A stretch of 64,000 nt of DNA from Desulfovibrio porci (lineage in GTDB: Bacteria; Desulfobacterota; Desulfovibrionia; Desulfovibrionales; Desulfovibrionaceae): the NCBI RefSeq assembly GCF_009696265.1, contig NZ_VUMH01000002.1:356923-420922 (forward strand), given 5' to 3'. The translations under genes were made by a program, and so were the position numbers. Under the pieces are notes generated by a model. The model was not told the origin of the DNA and made no database searches. It worked only from the letters and a program-made list of their open reading frames with translations. Below, piece after piece: positions 26,834 through 34,800 of the stretch. The stretch's first letter is position 1, and each line of letters starts with the position of its first letter.

Positions 26834-29800
26834 TTACCAGTCCAGCGTGCGCTTGAAGGCGCGGGCCAGATCTTCCACGTTTTCGCGCAGCAGCGTGCTG
26901 TCGCCGCTCTTCAGCGTCAGATGCCCGTCACCCGTGACCGTGCCGATGCGGCGGCAGAGCTGCCACATGCCCAGGGCGTCCAGCAGCATGGCCAGGTCCG
27001 GCTTGACGCTGACCAGCAGGCGGCTGGCCGACTCGCTGTAGAGCAGTTCCGTGCGGCTCATGGCTTCCAGGGCGGGCACCGCGTTCAGGTCAACTTCCGC
27101 GCCCAGGCGGCCGCCGATGCACATTTCGGCCAGAGCCACGGCCAGGCCGCCGTCCGAGCAGTCATGGCAGGCCGCCACGGCCCGCTGGCCCATGAGCGCG
27201 TGCAGGCCGCGATAGCGCGGCAGGGCCGTGCCCGCGTCCACCTGCGGCACGCGGCCGCCCCTGAAGCCCAGTTCGTCGGCGGCCTCGCTGCCGCCCATCT
27301 CGCGCCAGGTGCCGCCCAGCAGGTAGATATACTCGCCCTCGCGCTTGAAGTCCGAGGTCTGGGTGCAGGTCACATTGCGGATCACGCCCAGCACCGAGAA
27401 GAGCACCGTGGGCGGAATGGAAATGCGCTCCCCGCCGCCGGTGTAGTCGTTCTTCATGGAGTCCTTGCCGGAAATGCAGGGCAGATTATAAGCCAGGGAG
27501 AACTGGCGCAGCGCCTTGCAGGCCCGCACCAGCTGGGCCAGCTTGTAGCGTCCGTCGGGATTCTTTTCGCTCTGGACCGGATCGCACCAGCAGAAGTTGT
27601 CCACCCCGGCCAGGGCGTCGGGATCGCCGCCCACGGCCACGGCGTTGCGCACGGCTTCGTCCATGGCGTTGGCCATCATCCAGTAGGTGTCGTAATCGCT
27701 GAATTTGGGGCAGATGCCGTGGCTGATGACCAGACCGGCGTCCGACTCCAGCAGAGGGCGCAGCACGCCCGCGTCGGCCGGGCCGTCGCGCAGCACGCCC
27801 ACCAGAGGCTTGATCACGCTGCCGCCGCGCACTTCGTGGTCGTACTGGCGGATGATGTATTCCTTGGAGCAGATGTTCAGCCGGCCCAGCATGCGCCGCA
27901 GGAATTCACCTTCGCCCCGCGCGTCGAGTCCCGCGCTTTCCACGTGGATGTCCGGCATGTCCGGGGCCTTCCACACGGCTTCCAGCTCCAGCTGGGGCAC
28001 GCCGTCGTGCATGAATTCCATGGGCAGGGAAGCCACCACCCTGTCGCCGTAGCGGGCCTCGAAAAAGCCGGAATCCGTGAAGCGGCCCAGAGCCGTGGCC
28101 TCCACGTCCATGCGCGCGGCCAGGTCCATGAAGGCGGCCAGCTTGTCCGGCGGCACGGCCAGGGTCATGCGTTCCTGCGCTTCGGAGAGCAGGATCTCCC
28201 AAGGCCGCAGGCCGTCGTATTTCAGCGGAGCCTTGGCGATGTCCAGCACGCAGCCGCCGGTATCCTCGGCCATTTCGCCCACAGAAGAGGACAGGCCGCC
28301 CGCGCCGTTGTCCGTGATGGCGTTGTACAGGCCCAGATCGCGCGCGCGCAGGATGAAGTCGTACATTTTGCGCTGGGTGATGGGGTCGCCGATCTGCACG
28401 GCTGTGGCCGGCGAGCCCTCGTGCAGCTCCTCGGAGGAGAAGGTGGCCCCGTGGATGCCGTCCTTGCCGATGCGGCCGCCGGTCATCACGATGACGTCGC
28501 CGACCTCGGCCTTTTTCTCCCAGCCGGGGCGGCCGTTGATTTCCGTGGGAATGATGCCCACAGTGCCGCAGTAGACCAGGGGCTTGCCCAGATAGCGCTC
28601 GTCAAAGACCAGAGAGCCGTTGACCGTGGGGATGCCGGACTTGTTGCCGCCGTGCTCCACGCCTTCGCGCACACCTTCCAGCACCCGGCGCGGGTGCAGC
28701 AGGCGCGGCGGCAGGGCCTTGTCGTAAAAGGGCGAGGCAAAGCAGAACACGTCCGTATTGCAGACCAGCTCCGCGCCCATGCCTGTGCCCATGGGGTCGC
28801 GGTTCACGCCCACGATGCCGGTCAGCGCGCCGCCGTAGGGATCCAGGGCCGAGGGGCTGTTGTGGGTCTCCACTTTGATGCAGGCGTCGTAGCCGTTGAT
28901 GAAGGCGATGACCCCGGCGTTGTCCTTGAACACGGACTTGCAGTAGTCGTTTTCGCCCATGCGCGCCCGCAGCAGGGCCGTGGCGTCGCGGATGCAGGTC
29001 TTGTAGAGATTGTCCACCGCCTCGCGGCGGCCTGTCTCTTCGTTGTAATAGTCGATGCGCGAGGCGAAAATTTTATGCTTGCAGTGCTCTGACCAGGTCT
29101 GGGCCAGCACTTCCATTTCCACGTCCGTGGGGTCGGCGGGCAGGTCCAGCGCCTTGCGCCGGACCGCTTCGCCCGCTTCCGTGAAGTGGTCGCGGATGCA
29201 ATGCAGTTCGTCGAGATTAAGCGCCCAGGTGTTTTCGCGGCTGGCCTGCTGCAGGGCCGCGTCGTCCATGCCGGACAGGGCCACAACGTCCACCGTGTCG
29301 TTGGCTTCGCCGGTGACCTTGGCCGCCTGCGGCGCGAAGCCCGGCTCGGACCGCCATTCCTCCAGGCTCTTGATGCGGAAGCGCTGGATCAGGGTGTTGC
29401 AGAGCAGGTCGCGGCTGAGGGCCTCCACCTGCTCACGGTTGAGCGGCGCGGCCGGGTCGTTGCAGATGCGGTACTGCACGGCGGTGTAAACGCGCAGGCT
29501 GTCGCGCGGGATGTCCAGCACCAGAGCGGCGGTGTCGCGGGCTGTGCGGGCCTCGTTGTCCGTGACGCCGGGCCGGAAGCCCACTTCCACGAACCAGTCC
29601 GGTTCGGGCGTCAGCAGGGGCAGGGGCTCCAGCGAGGCGCGCTGCAGAATGGGATCGTGCCAGACGCCTTCGTCCAGCAGGCGGCGGACCTGAGCCCCGT
29701 CCAGGCCGTCCACGGTGAAAACCTTGATCTGGCGCACCCGCGCCACACTGAGGCCCAGGGCCTTGCGCAGATGCTGGGCCGTCTTGCGGCCCTGGGTATC

Positions 29801-29842
29801 GTCCAGCCCGGCATGCGGGCCTGTTTCCACACGGTAGAGCAT
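26834..29842 (-). CDS. purL: Phosphoribosylformylglycinamidine synthase, PurS-PurL fusion
   Basis: PurL turns formylglycinamide ribonucleotide into the amidine in purine synthesis, using ATP and ammonia. The 1002-residue product is longer than small PurL (about 740) but lacks the C-terminal glutaminase of large PurL (about 1300). Residues 1-165 look like two PurS-like repeats, followed by synthetase halves with motifs such as WSEHCKHK, ETHNSPSALDPYGGA and the GGRIGKDGIHGATFSSEE ATP loop. A separate PurQ must supply ammonia. AAGGAG supports the ATG at 29842 over 29878. It follows the polyprenyl synthase gene on the same strand. Confidence 0.93.
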   Translation of the reverse strand: MLYRVETGPHAGLDDTQGRKTAQHLRKALGLSVARVRQIKVFTVDGLDGAQVRRLLDEGVWHDPILQRASLEPLPLLTPEPDWFVEVGFRPGVTDNEARTARDTAALVLDIPRDSLRVYTAVQYRICNDPAAPLNREQVEALSRDLLCNTLIQRFRIKSLEEWRSEPGFAPQAAKVTGEANDTVDVVALSGMDDAALQQASRENTWALNLDELHCIRDHFTEAGEAVRRKALDLPADPTDVEMEVLAQTWSEHCKHKIFASRIDYYNEETGRREAVDNLYKTCIRDATALLRARMGENDYCKSVFKDNAGVIAFINGYDACIKVETHNSPSALDPYGGALTGIVGVNRDPMGTGMGAELVCNTDVFCFASPFYDKALPPRLLHPRRVLEGVREGVEHGGNKSGIPTVNGSLVFDERYLGKPLVYCGTVGIIPTEINGRPGWEKKAEVGDVIVMTGGRIGKDGIHGATFSSEELHEGSPATAVQIGDPITQRKMYDFILRARDLGLYNAITDNGAGGLSSSVGEMAEDTGGCVLDIAKAPLKYDGLRPWEILLSEAQERMTLAVPPDKLAAFMDLAARMDVEATALGRFTDSGFFEARYGDRVVASLPMEFMHDGVPQLELEAVWKAPDMPDIHVESAGLDARGEGEFLRRMLGRLNICSKEYIIRQYDHEVRGGSVIKPLVGVLRDGPADAGVLRPLLESDAGLVISHGICPKFSDYDTYWMMANAMDEAVRNAVAVGGDPDALAGVDNFCWCDPVQSEKNPDGRYKLAQLVRACKALRQFSLAYNLPCISGKDSMKNDYTGGGERISIPPTVLFSVLGVIRNVTCTQTSDFKREGEYIYLLGGTWREMGGSEAADELGFRGGRVPQVDAGTALPRYRGLHALMGQRAVAACHDCSDGGLAVALAEMCIGGRLGAEVDLNAVPALEAMSRTELLYSESASRLLVSVKPDLAMLLDALGMWQLCRRIGTVTGDGHLTLKSGDSTLLRENVEDLARAFKRTLDW

Positions 29843-29920
29843 AGGGGGTCTCCTTGCTGTAGTAGGCTCAGCCCTCATTAATCCGCCTGCTGCTGAACCT
29901 AAGGCAATACCATAGTATTG

Positions 29921-30892
29921 TTACTTTTTCCTGTCGCGCACGTAGTCGGCCATCTGGCGCATAAGCTCGCGTTCCGGCCTGTCCGGCAGAGTGTCCAGGG
30001 CGTCACGCGCCGTGGCCAGATAGGCGTCCGCGTCCAGGCGGGTCCGTTGGTCGTGTCCCGCATCGCGGATGCGTTCGGCAATGGCGGCGGCGTCGTTCTC
30101 GGTCATCAGGCCGCAGCCGAAGGCCGCGTCAAAGGCCACGCGTTCCTCCTGCTCCAGGCCCAGGCGGTAGAGTCGCAGGGGCGGGGTGAGCTTGCCTTCG
30201 CGCACGTCGCCGCCCGTGGGCTTGCCGGTGAGGCTTTCGGGCGCGAAGTCCAGGGCGTCGTCCACCATCTGGAAGGCCATGCCCAGATTTTCGCCGTAGG
30301 CTGCCGCCGCTGCGGCCTGCGCGTCCGTCGCGCCCGCGCGCAACGCGCCCAGCTGGCAGGAGGCGCGAATCAGCCAGGCGGTTTTGCCGCGCACGATCTC
30401 CTCGTATTCCGCGGCGCTGGTGTCCACCCGGCGCTGGGCCACGATTTCCAGAATTTCTCCGGCGGCGGTGCGGCTGGTGGCTTCGGAAAAACAGAGGGAA
30501 AGGCGCGGATCCCCGAATCCCGCCACCAGGGCGTTGGCCTCGGCCAGCAGCGCGTCGCCCGCCAGGATGGTGGGCGTCACCTCGAACAGGGTATGCGCGG
30601 CGGGCTTGCCCCGGCGGCTCACGGCGTTGTCCAGCACGTCGTCGTGCAGCAGGGTGGCCGCGTGCAGCATTTCCATGGTCACGGCCAGATCATAGATGTC
30701 CGCGCGCTCATAGCCCAGCAGGCGGGCCGTGAGCACGGTGAGCAGGGGCCGCAGGCGTTTGCCCCCGGCTTCGAAAATGTGCCGCGCCACGGGCCGCACG
30801 GGTTCTGGCAGGCCTTGGGCCGCGCGCTCAAGGGCCGCGTTGATGGGCGGCAGTTCAAGGGCGAGGCGTGCTTTGAGAAGAATATTTGCCAT
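29921..30892 (-). CDS. Polyprenyl diphosphate synthase (long-chain type)
   Basis: This 323-residue trans-prenyltransferase extends allylic diphosphates with IPP. Both aspartate-rich motifs are visible: LLHDDVLDNA near residue 78 and QMVDDALDF near residue 203, with GKRLRP near residue 46. Length and motifs fit octaprenyl or heptaprenyl synthases that make the menaquinone side chain. It starts three bases after the stop of mqnB, so quinone head-group and tail genes are co-transcribed. The short-chain alternative (geranylgeranyl or farnesyl) is less likely in this setting but cannot be excluded. Confidence 0.88.
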   Translation of the reverse strand: MANILLKARLALELPPINAALERAAQGLPEPVRPVARHIFEAGGKRLRPLLTVLTARLLGYERADIYDLAVTMEMLHAATLLHDDVLDNAVSRRGKPAAHTLFEVTPTILAGDALLAEANALVAGFGDPRLSLCFSEATSRTAAGEILEIVAQRRVDTSAAEYEEIVRGKTAWLIRASCQLGALRAGATDAQAAAAAAYGENLGMAFQMVDDALDFAPESLTGKPTGGDVREGKLTPPLRLYRLGLEQEERVAFDAAFGCGLMTENDAAAIAERIRDAGHDQRTRLDADAYLATARDALDTLPDRPERELMRQMADYVRDRKK

Positions 30893-30895
30893 AGG

Positions 30896-31645
30896 TCACA
30901 ACAGGTTGAGTGAGGGCAGCACCGCGTCAAGCGCTTGCAGCGCGCCCGGAAAATCCTTTTCCTCTTTTGTGCGCGGGCCCACCTTGTTGGACACGCTGCG
31001 GATCTCCACACAGGGAACCCCGGCTCTGGCGCAGGCATAGGCCACGGCAAAGCCTTCCATGTTTTCCAGCTCCGCGTGATAGCGGTTCCAGAGGTCCCGC
31101 GCCCTGGCGAAACTGGCGCTGACCCCGGCCACGGTCAGCGAACGGCAGGGGACGAACCCGTCGCCGCCGGAGCGGGGCGCGCCGCCGGTGAGCGCTTCCG
31201 CGCCGGCCAGGGACAGGCGGTCATACACATCCGCCCCGCCATTCTTATCGCTCTCACCGTTCCCGGCTTCCCGCCGCCAGAGCGGAAAGCTGAAGGCTTT
31301 GGCCGTCACGGCCCGGCCGTCGTGCAGGCCGTATTCCGGCCAGATTTCCTCGCGCACCAGACAGAGGGCGCGCAGGGGCAGAGCCTCCAGATCAAAAGCG
31401 CCGGTCAGCCCCGCGTTGAGCACCGCGTCAATGCGCTGCCCCCGCGCCCCGGCCTGGCCGAAGCAGCGTCCCAGAGCCAGGGCCGCGTTGAGCGGACCCA
31501 CGCCGGTGACGCAGAACAGCGTATCCCGGCCTTTGAGGCGCGCGGACCAGAGCTCCATTTCCTCCAGGGCGTCCGCCCTGGGGAAGAGCGCCGGGGCCAG
31601 AGCGGCCAGCTCCCGGCCCGTGGCCGCGCAGATCAGCAGGGCCAT
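30896..31645 (-). CDS. mqnB: Futalosine hydrolase
   Basis: The 249-residue product is a nucleoside-phosphorylase-fold hydrolase. It starts LLICAATGRELAAL, contains VTGVGPLNAALALG, a NAGLTGAFD segment and the substrate-binding ENMEGFAVAYAC followed by EIRSVSNKVGPR. These fit futalosine hydrolase (MqnB), which removes the base from futalosine in the alternative menaquinone route. An inserted low-conservation loop lies about residues 125-165. Its neighbours are a nucleotide-sugar dehydrogenase 5 bases upstream and a polyprenyl synthase 3 bases downstream. A plain MTA/SAH nucleosidase is the alternative. Confidence 0.85.
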   Translation of the reverse strand: MALLICAATGRELAALAPALFPRADALEEMELWSARLKGRDTLFCVTGVGPLNAALALGRCFGQAGARGQRIDAVLNAGLTGAFDLEALPLRALCLVREEIWPEYGLHDGRAVTAKAFSFPLWRREAGNGESDKNGGADVYDRLSLAGAEALTGGAPRSGGDGFVPCRSLTVAGVSASFARARDLWNRYHAELENMEGFAVAYACARAGVPCVEIRSVSNKVGPRTKEEKDFPGALQALDAVLPSLNLL

Positions 31646-31650
31646 CGGGC

Positions 31651-32964
31651 CTACAGTCTCCAGTAGTCGATGCCGGCGGCGCGCAGGGCCGCGGGATCGA
31701 AAAAGGCCTTCACGTCCAGCAGCACGGCCTTGTCGGGCTCCTTGAAGCGGGCTTTGAGATCGGCAGGAGACAGGGCCGCGTATTCCCGATGGGATACGGT
31801 CAGAATCAGGGCGTCCAGATCATGCAACTCGTCCAGAGGCGCCAGCGTCTGCCCGTATTCGTGCAGGGCTTCCGCCGGATCGGCCTGGGCGTCGCTGACC
31901 AGGGTTTCCACGCCGTAATCCCGGAGTTCGCGGATAACGTCCACCACGCGGGTATTGCGCAGGTCCGGCACATTTTCCTTGAAGGTGAAGCCCAGGATGC
32001 CCACCCGCGCGCCGCTGATGACCCGGCCGCGCTTGATCATCCGTTTGACGGCGCATTCGGCCACGTATTTGCCCATATTGTCGTTGATCCGGCGGCCCGC
32101 CAGGATCACCTCGGGATGGAAGCCCAGTTCCTCGGCCTTGAAGGTCAGGTAGTAGGGGTCCACACCGATGCAGTGGCCGCCCACCAATCCGGGACGGAAG
32201 GGCAGAAAATTCCACTTGCTGCCCGCCGCTTCCAGTACTTCCAGGGTGTCGATGCCCAAGCGTTCGAAAATGACCGCCAGTTCGTTCATCAGGGCGATGT
32301 TCAGGTCGCGCTGGGTGTTCTCGATCACCTTGGCGGCCTCGGCCACCTTGATGCTGGAGGCGCGGTGGATGCCCGCCCGGACCACCGAGCCGTAGATTTG
32401 CGCCAGCAGGTCCGCCGTGGCCTGATCCGAACCGGAAACAATCTTGGTGATGGTTTCCAGGGTGTGGACCTTGTCGCCGGGGTTGATGCGCTCCGGCGAG
32501 TAGCCCACCGTAAAGTCGCGCCCAAAGGTCAGGCCCGATTCCTTTTCCAGAATGGGCACGCAGATTTCTTCCGTGAGGCCGGGGTAAACCGTGGATTCGT
32601 AGACCACCACGCAGCCCTTGCCCATATGGCGGCCCACTGTTGTGCTGGCCCCCACCACGGGCGTGAGGTCCGGGGAGCGGTGGTCGTCAATGGGCGTGGG
32701 CACGGCCACGATGATCACGGCGGCCCGGGCCAGATCCGCCGGATCGCAGGTGTAGCGCACGGCGGCGGCCTTGAGCGCAGCGTCGTTGACTTCCCGGGTG
32801 CGGTCGTGGCCCTGGGTCAGTTCCGCGACGCGTCCGGCGTTGATGTCAAAACCCAGCACGTCCATATGCCGCGACAAGGCCACGGCCAGGGGAAGACCCA
32901 CATAGCCCAGGCCCACCACGGCCAAGGGCTGACGGCGTTCTTGCAGTGCTTCAAAAGTGATCAT
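31651..32964 (-). CDS. UDP-sugar 6-dehydrogenase, WbpA/TviB type
   Basis: This 437-residue enzyme is a two-step NAD-dependent nucleotide-sugar dehydrogenase. It has AVVGLGYVGLPLA at the NAD site, GHDRTREV near residue 55 (characteristic of the UDP-N-acetylhexosamine dehydrogenases WbpA and TviB), a central GLVGGHCIGVDPYYL with the catalytic cysteine, and GFTFKENVPDLRNTRV at the C-terminal domain. It probably makes a UDP-N-acetyl uronic acid for surface polysaccharide. AAGGA before ATG 32964 gives the start. It is a glycan gene outside the AT-rich island and has host-like codon use. Confidence 0.88.
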   Translation of the reverse strand: MITFEALQERRQPLAVVGLGYVGLPLAVALSRHMDVLGFDINAGRVAELTQGHDRTREVNDAALKAAAVRYTCDPADLARAAVIIVAVPTPIDDHRSPDLTPVVGASTTVGRHMGKGCVVVYESTVYPGLTEEICVPILEKESGLTFGRDFTVGYSPERINPGDKVHTLETITKIVSGSDQATADLLAQIYGSVVRAGIHRASSIKVAEAAKVIENTQRDLNIALMNELAVIFERLGIDTLEVLEAAGSKWNFLPFRPGLVGGHCIGVDPYYLTFKAEELGFHPEVILAGRRINDNMGKYVAECAVKRMIKRGRVISGARVGILGFTFKENVPDLRNTRVVDVIRELRDYGVETLVSDAQADPAEALHEYGQTLAPLDELHDLDALILTVSHREYAALSPADLKARFKEPDKAVLLDVKAFFDPAALRAAGIDYWRL

Positions 32965-33009
32965 GCTTCTTTCCTTTACAAAAACCCGGTTTTCCGTCAC
33001 CAGAAAAAC

Positions 33010-33204
33010 ATGCAGTTTGATTTTGCCCTGTTCCTGCGCGCCCTGGGCCTGGCCTTTGTGCTGGAAGGCCTGTGCTGGGCGCTGTTTCCCGGCGGCATGC
33101 GCCGGGCCATGGCCGGTCTGTTGTCCCGCCCGGAACGCCAGCTGCGCCTGGCCGGACTGGCGGCCGTGGCGGCGGGCCTGCTGGTTATCCGGCTGGCCCT
33201 TTAG
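33010..33204 (+). CDS. DUF2065 (YjeT-like) small membrane protein
   Basis: The 64-residue product has two hydrophobic helices (about residues 7-27 and 46-63) joined by a basic loop, FPGGMRRAMAGLLSRPERQLR, and fits the YjeT/DUF2065 group of tiny inner-membrane proteins of unknown function. It is hidden inside a much longer shadow frame; the ATG at 33010 is the natural start, 45 bases from the divergent dehydrogenase start. The ribosome site is weak. Its TAG stop is part of the left arm of an inverted repeat (33203-33350). Confidence 0.8.
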   Translation: MQFDFALFLRALGLAFVLEGLCWALFPGGMRRAMAGLLSRPERQLRLAGLAAVAAGLLVIRLAL

Positions 33205-33350
33205 GAAATGTTGGCACTACATTCTTTCGCTCCCTGGCGGCGTCGAACTTCGTCTTTTATTCCAGCCGAATACCATAAAAGTACACTCCTTTCATAAAGG
33301 GCTTGTTCTCCTTGCCAGGAAACAAGATTTCTGTAGTGTCGCCATTTCCT
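33203..33350. repeat. Inverted repeat between DUF2065 gene and ubiE
   Basis: The left 19 bases (33203-33221, AGGAAATGTTGGCACTACA) are matched by the complement of the right 19 bases (33332-33350), with three mismatches. The centre holds a smaller stem, CTTTTAT pairing with ATAAAAG near 33251-33278, so the 148 bases can fold as one long imperfect hairpin. It is AT-rich compared with its surroundings and carries no gene. Confidence 0.65.
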
Positions 33351-33375
33351 GGCACGCAACATCCCTCTGGAAAGC

Positions 33376-34107
33376 CTACGCCTTTTCCCCCAGATGCAGG
33401 CAGACAATGCCCGAGGTGAGCTTGAGATGCCGGGCGCGGGCGAAGCCGGAGCGCAGCATTTCCTCCTCCAGTTTCCGGGCTGTGGGAAAGGCGCGGATGG
33501 TGTCCGCCAGATAGCCGTAGGCCGCTGGATCTTTGGAAAACAGGCGGCCCACGCGCGGCAGAACGCGGTTCAGATAAAAATTGTACAGTCCGCCCCAGAT
33601 CCGTTCCTGCCCGGAACCGAATTCCAGAATACAGGCCCGGCCTCCGGGACGCAGCACGCGCAGCATTTCGGCGAACGCGGCTTCGCGCGGAAGGATATTG
33701 CGGATGCCGAAGGCCATGGTGATGCAGTCCACCGAGGCGTCGGGCAGGGGCAGCTGTTTGGCGTCCGCCGCCACGGGCAGGACGCGCCGGGCGTTGTCGC
33801 CCTTGAGTTTGCGGCGACCCAGAGACAACATGGGCGGGCAGAAGTCCAGCGCGGGCACCAGGGCGGTGGGATGACGACGGCGTACGGCTAGGGCCACGTC
33901 CAAGGTTCCGGCGGCCAGATCCAGCACCACGCCGCCCTGACCGAGGGTCACGTTGCAGGCCAGCACCCGGCGCCAGTACTGATCCACGCCAAGACTGAGC
34001 AGGCGGTTGAGCAGATCGTAAAAACGCGCGATGCGGCCGAACATTCCGGCCACCGCGGCATCATGGACGCGGGGCTGGCCGGAAGCCGGGACGGGAGCGG
34101 CGCTCAC
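33376..34107 (-). CDS. ubiE: Demethylmenaquinone methyltransferase
   Basis: The 243-residue SAM-dependent methyltransferase finishes menaquinone by adding the ring methyl group. Family marks include MFGRIARFYDLLNRLLSLG near the start, VLDLAAGTLDVAL (motif I), the LPFPDASVD-like segment LPLPDASVDCITMAFGIRN and a GGRACILEFG strand. Length is normal. Its start overlaps the stop of the preceding 57-residue gene as ATGA, so the two are coupled. Since mqnB is also present, I infer menaquinone is made by the futalosine route, with this as the final enzyme. The gene could equally be called menG. Confidence 0.92.
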   Translation of the reverse strand: MSAAPVPASGQPRVHDAAVAGMFGRIARFYDLLNRLLSLGVDQYWRRVLACNVTLGQGGVVLDLAAGTLDVALAVRRRHPTALVPALDFCPPMLSLGRRKLKGDNARRVLPVAADAKQLPLPDASVDCITMAFGIRNILPREAAFAEMLRVLRPGGRACILEFGSGQERIWGGLYNFYLNRVLPRVGRLFSKDPAAYGYLADTIRAFPTARKLEEEMLRSGFARARHLKLTSGIVCLHLGEKA

Positions 34108-34277
34108 GCCCTCGTTCCTTCGGTTTCATCCGCGTTTTCGCGAATGGCGGCGTAGACCACCCGGTAGACGGCCGGGAAAATCTCGGCGAAGTTGCCCGGC
34201 GAAACCGTGCGCGTCTCAATGAATTTGGCGGTCAGTTCCTTGGCTACCTGCAAAGCTTCCTTGCGATCCTTATCCAT
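34104..34277 (-). CDS. Small protein of unknown function coupled to ubiE
   Basis: The 57-residue product (starts MDKDRKEALQVAKEL) is soluble and highly charged, predicted mostly helical. I do not know a function. The longer frame opening at 34451 reads through a low-quality region; the ATG at 34277 has GAGGCAGG just upstream and its TGA overlaps the ubiE ATG, so a real coupled gene is likely. The leader ahead of it carries the attenuator-like element at 34348-34409. Confidence 0.68.
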   Translation of the reverse strand: MDKDRKEALQVAKELTAKFIETRTVSPGNFAEIFPAVYRVVYAAIRENADETEGTRA

Positions 34278-34347
34278 ACCTGCCTCAGGGGTCCTCCGGA
34301 CCGGGCAAGCCCGGAACGCCGGAACCGGTGAAAAACCCGGCGAAAAT

Positions 34348-34409
34348 AAAAAACCCGCCCCTTGGGGAATGGCCTGATGACCCACAACGGGTTCTTTGCC
34401 TGGACGGGT
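34348..34409 (-). promoter_or_regulatory. Possible transcription attenuator ahead of ubiE unit
   Basis: On the minus strand the leader has, in order, ACCCGTC (34403-34409), AACCCGTT (34386-34393) and GGGGCGGGTTTTTT (34348-34361). The last block ends in a T-run and could pair with either earlier block, with GGGTCATCAGGCC between. Two competing partners before a terminator-like end is how attenuators look. No known riboswitch motif was recognised, so this may be a plain terminator. Confidence 0.4.
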
Positions 34410-34564
34410 AAAAGAACGGAAACGTAAGCCCCCGCCCCTTTTGTTCGTCAAAAAACACGGTTCGCCCGCGCGTAAAACAGGGCAACAGCATATGCGTTCC
34501 GCCGGGCCTTGGCAAGAGCGTCACGCCGGACAGGCCGGACAGAGGGGATGCGGGCCGGAGTGCG

Positions 34565-34598
34565 AAAAAATCCGGACGCCGCTGTGCGACGCCCGGAA
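34565..34598 (-). terminator. Terminator of the acidic repeat-protein gene
   Basis: On the minus strand, TCCGGGCGTCGC and GCGGCGTCCGGA form a 12-position stem with two mismatches around ACA, followed by six T. It lies about 200 bases past the stop at 34798. Confidence 0.75.
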
Positions 34599-34649
34599 GA
34601 AAAAACTGGAGTACGGGGCTTGCGGCATGGAACGCCTGGACAGGCCCTG

Positions 34650-34800
34650 GAGCGGATTAACTTTAAGCTTATATATGACCGGGACATGATGTTCCGACCC
34701 GTAAGTTTCACGCCTCCGCCGGAGCTTGCGGTTACTCCGGCATCAAGGCGGAGTCTCGCTTTGCTCGACTCCGTGGGCAATTTTAAAGTTAATCGCTCTA
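34650..34800. repeat. Miniature inverted-repeat element, copy A
   Basis: The left end GAGCGGATTAACTTTAA (34650-34666) is matched by the complement of the right end TTAAAGTTAATCGCTC (34783-34798), with one base missing. The interior has a second stem of CTCCG/CGGAG blocks. The right end supplies the TAG stop of the acidic protein gene. A related element lies at 60854-61003. No coding capacity. Confidence 0.7.

Larger units (their letters stand above)
34278..34797. other. Leader and repeat region between ubiE operon and acidic protein gene
   Basis: This 520-base stretch holds no gene. Going down the minus strand it contains the inverted-repeat element at 34650-34800, the terminator of the acidic-protein gene at 34565-34598, and an attenuator-like structure at 34348-34409 in front of the small gene. 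The promoter of the ubiE unit should lie between about 34410 and 34560 but I could not identify it clearly. Confidence 0.6.

Noticed and set aside
26921..29092. 723-codon open frame antisense to purL
   Set aside because: It is the reverse-strand shadow of purL and has no recognisable motif.
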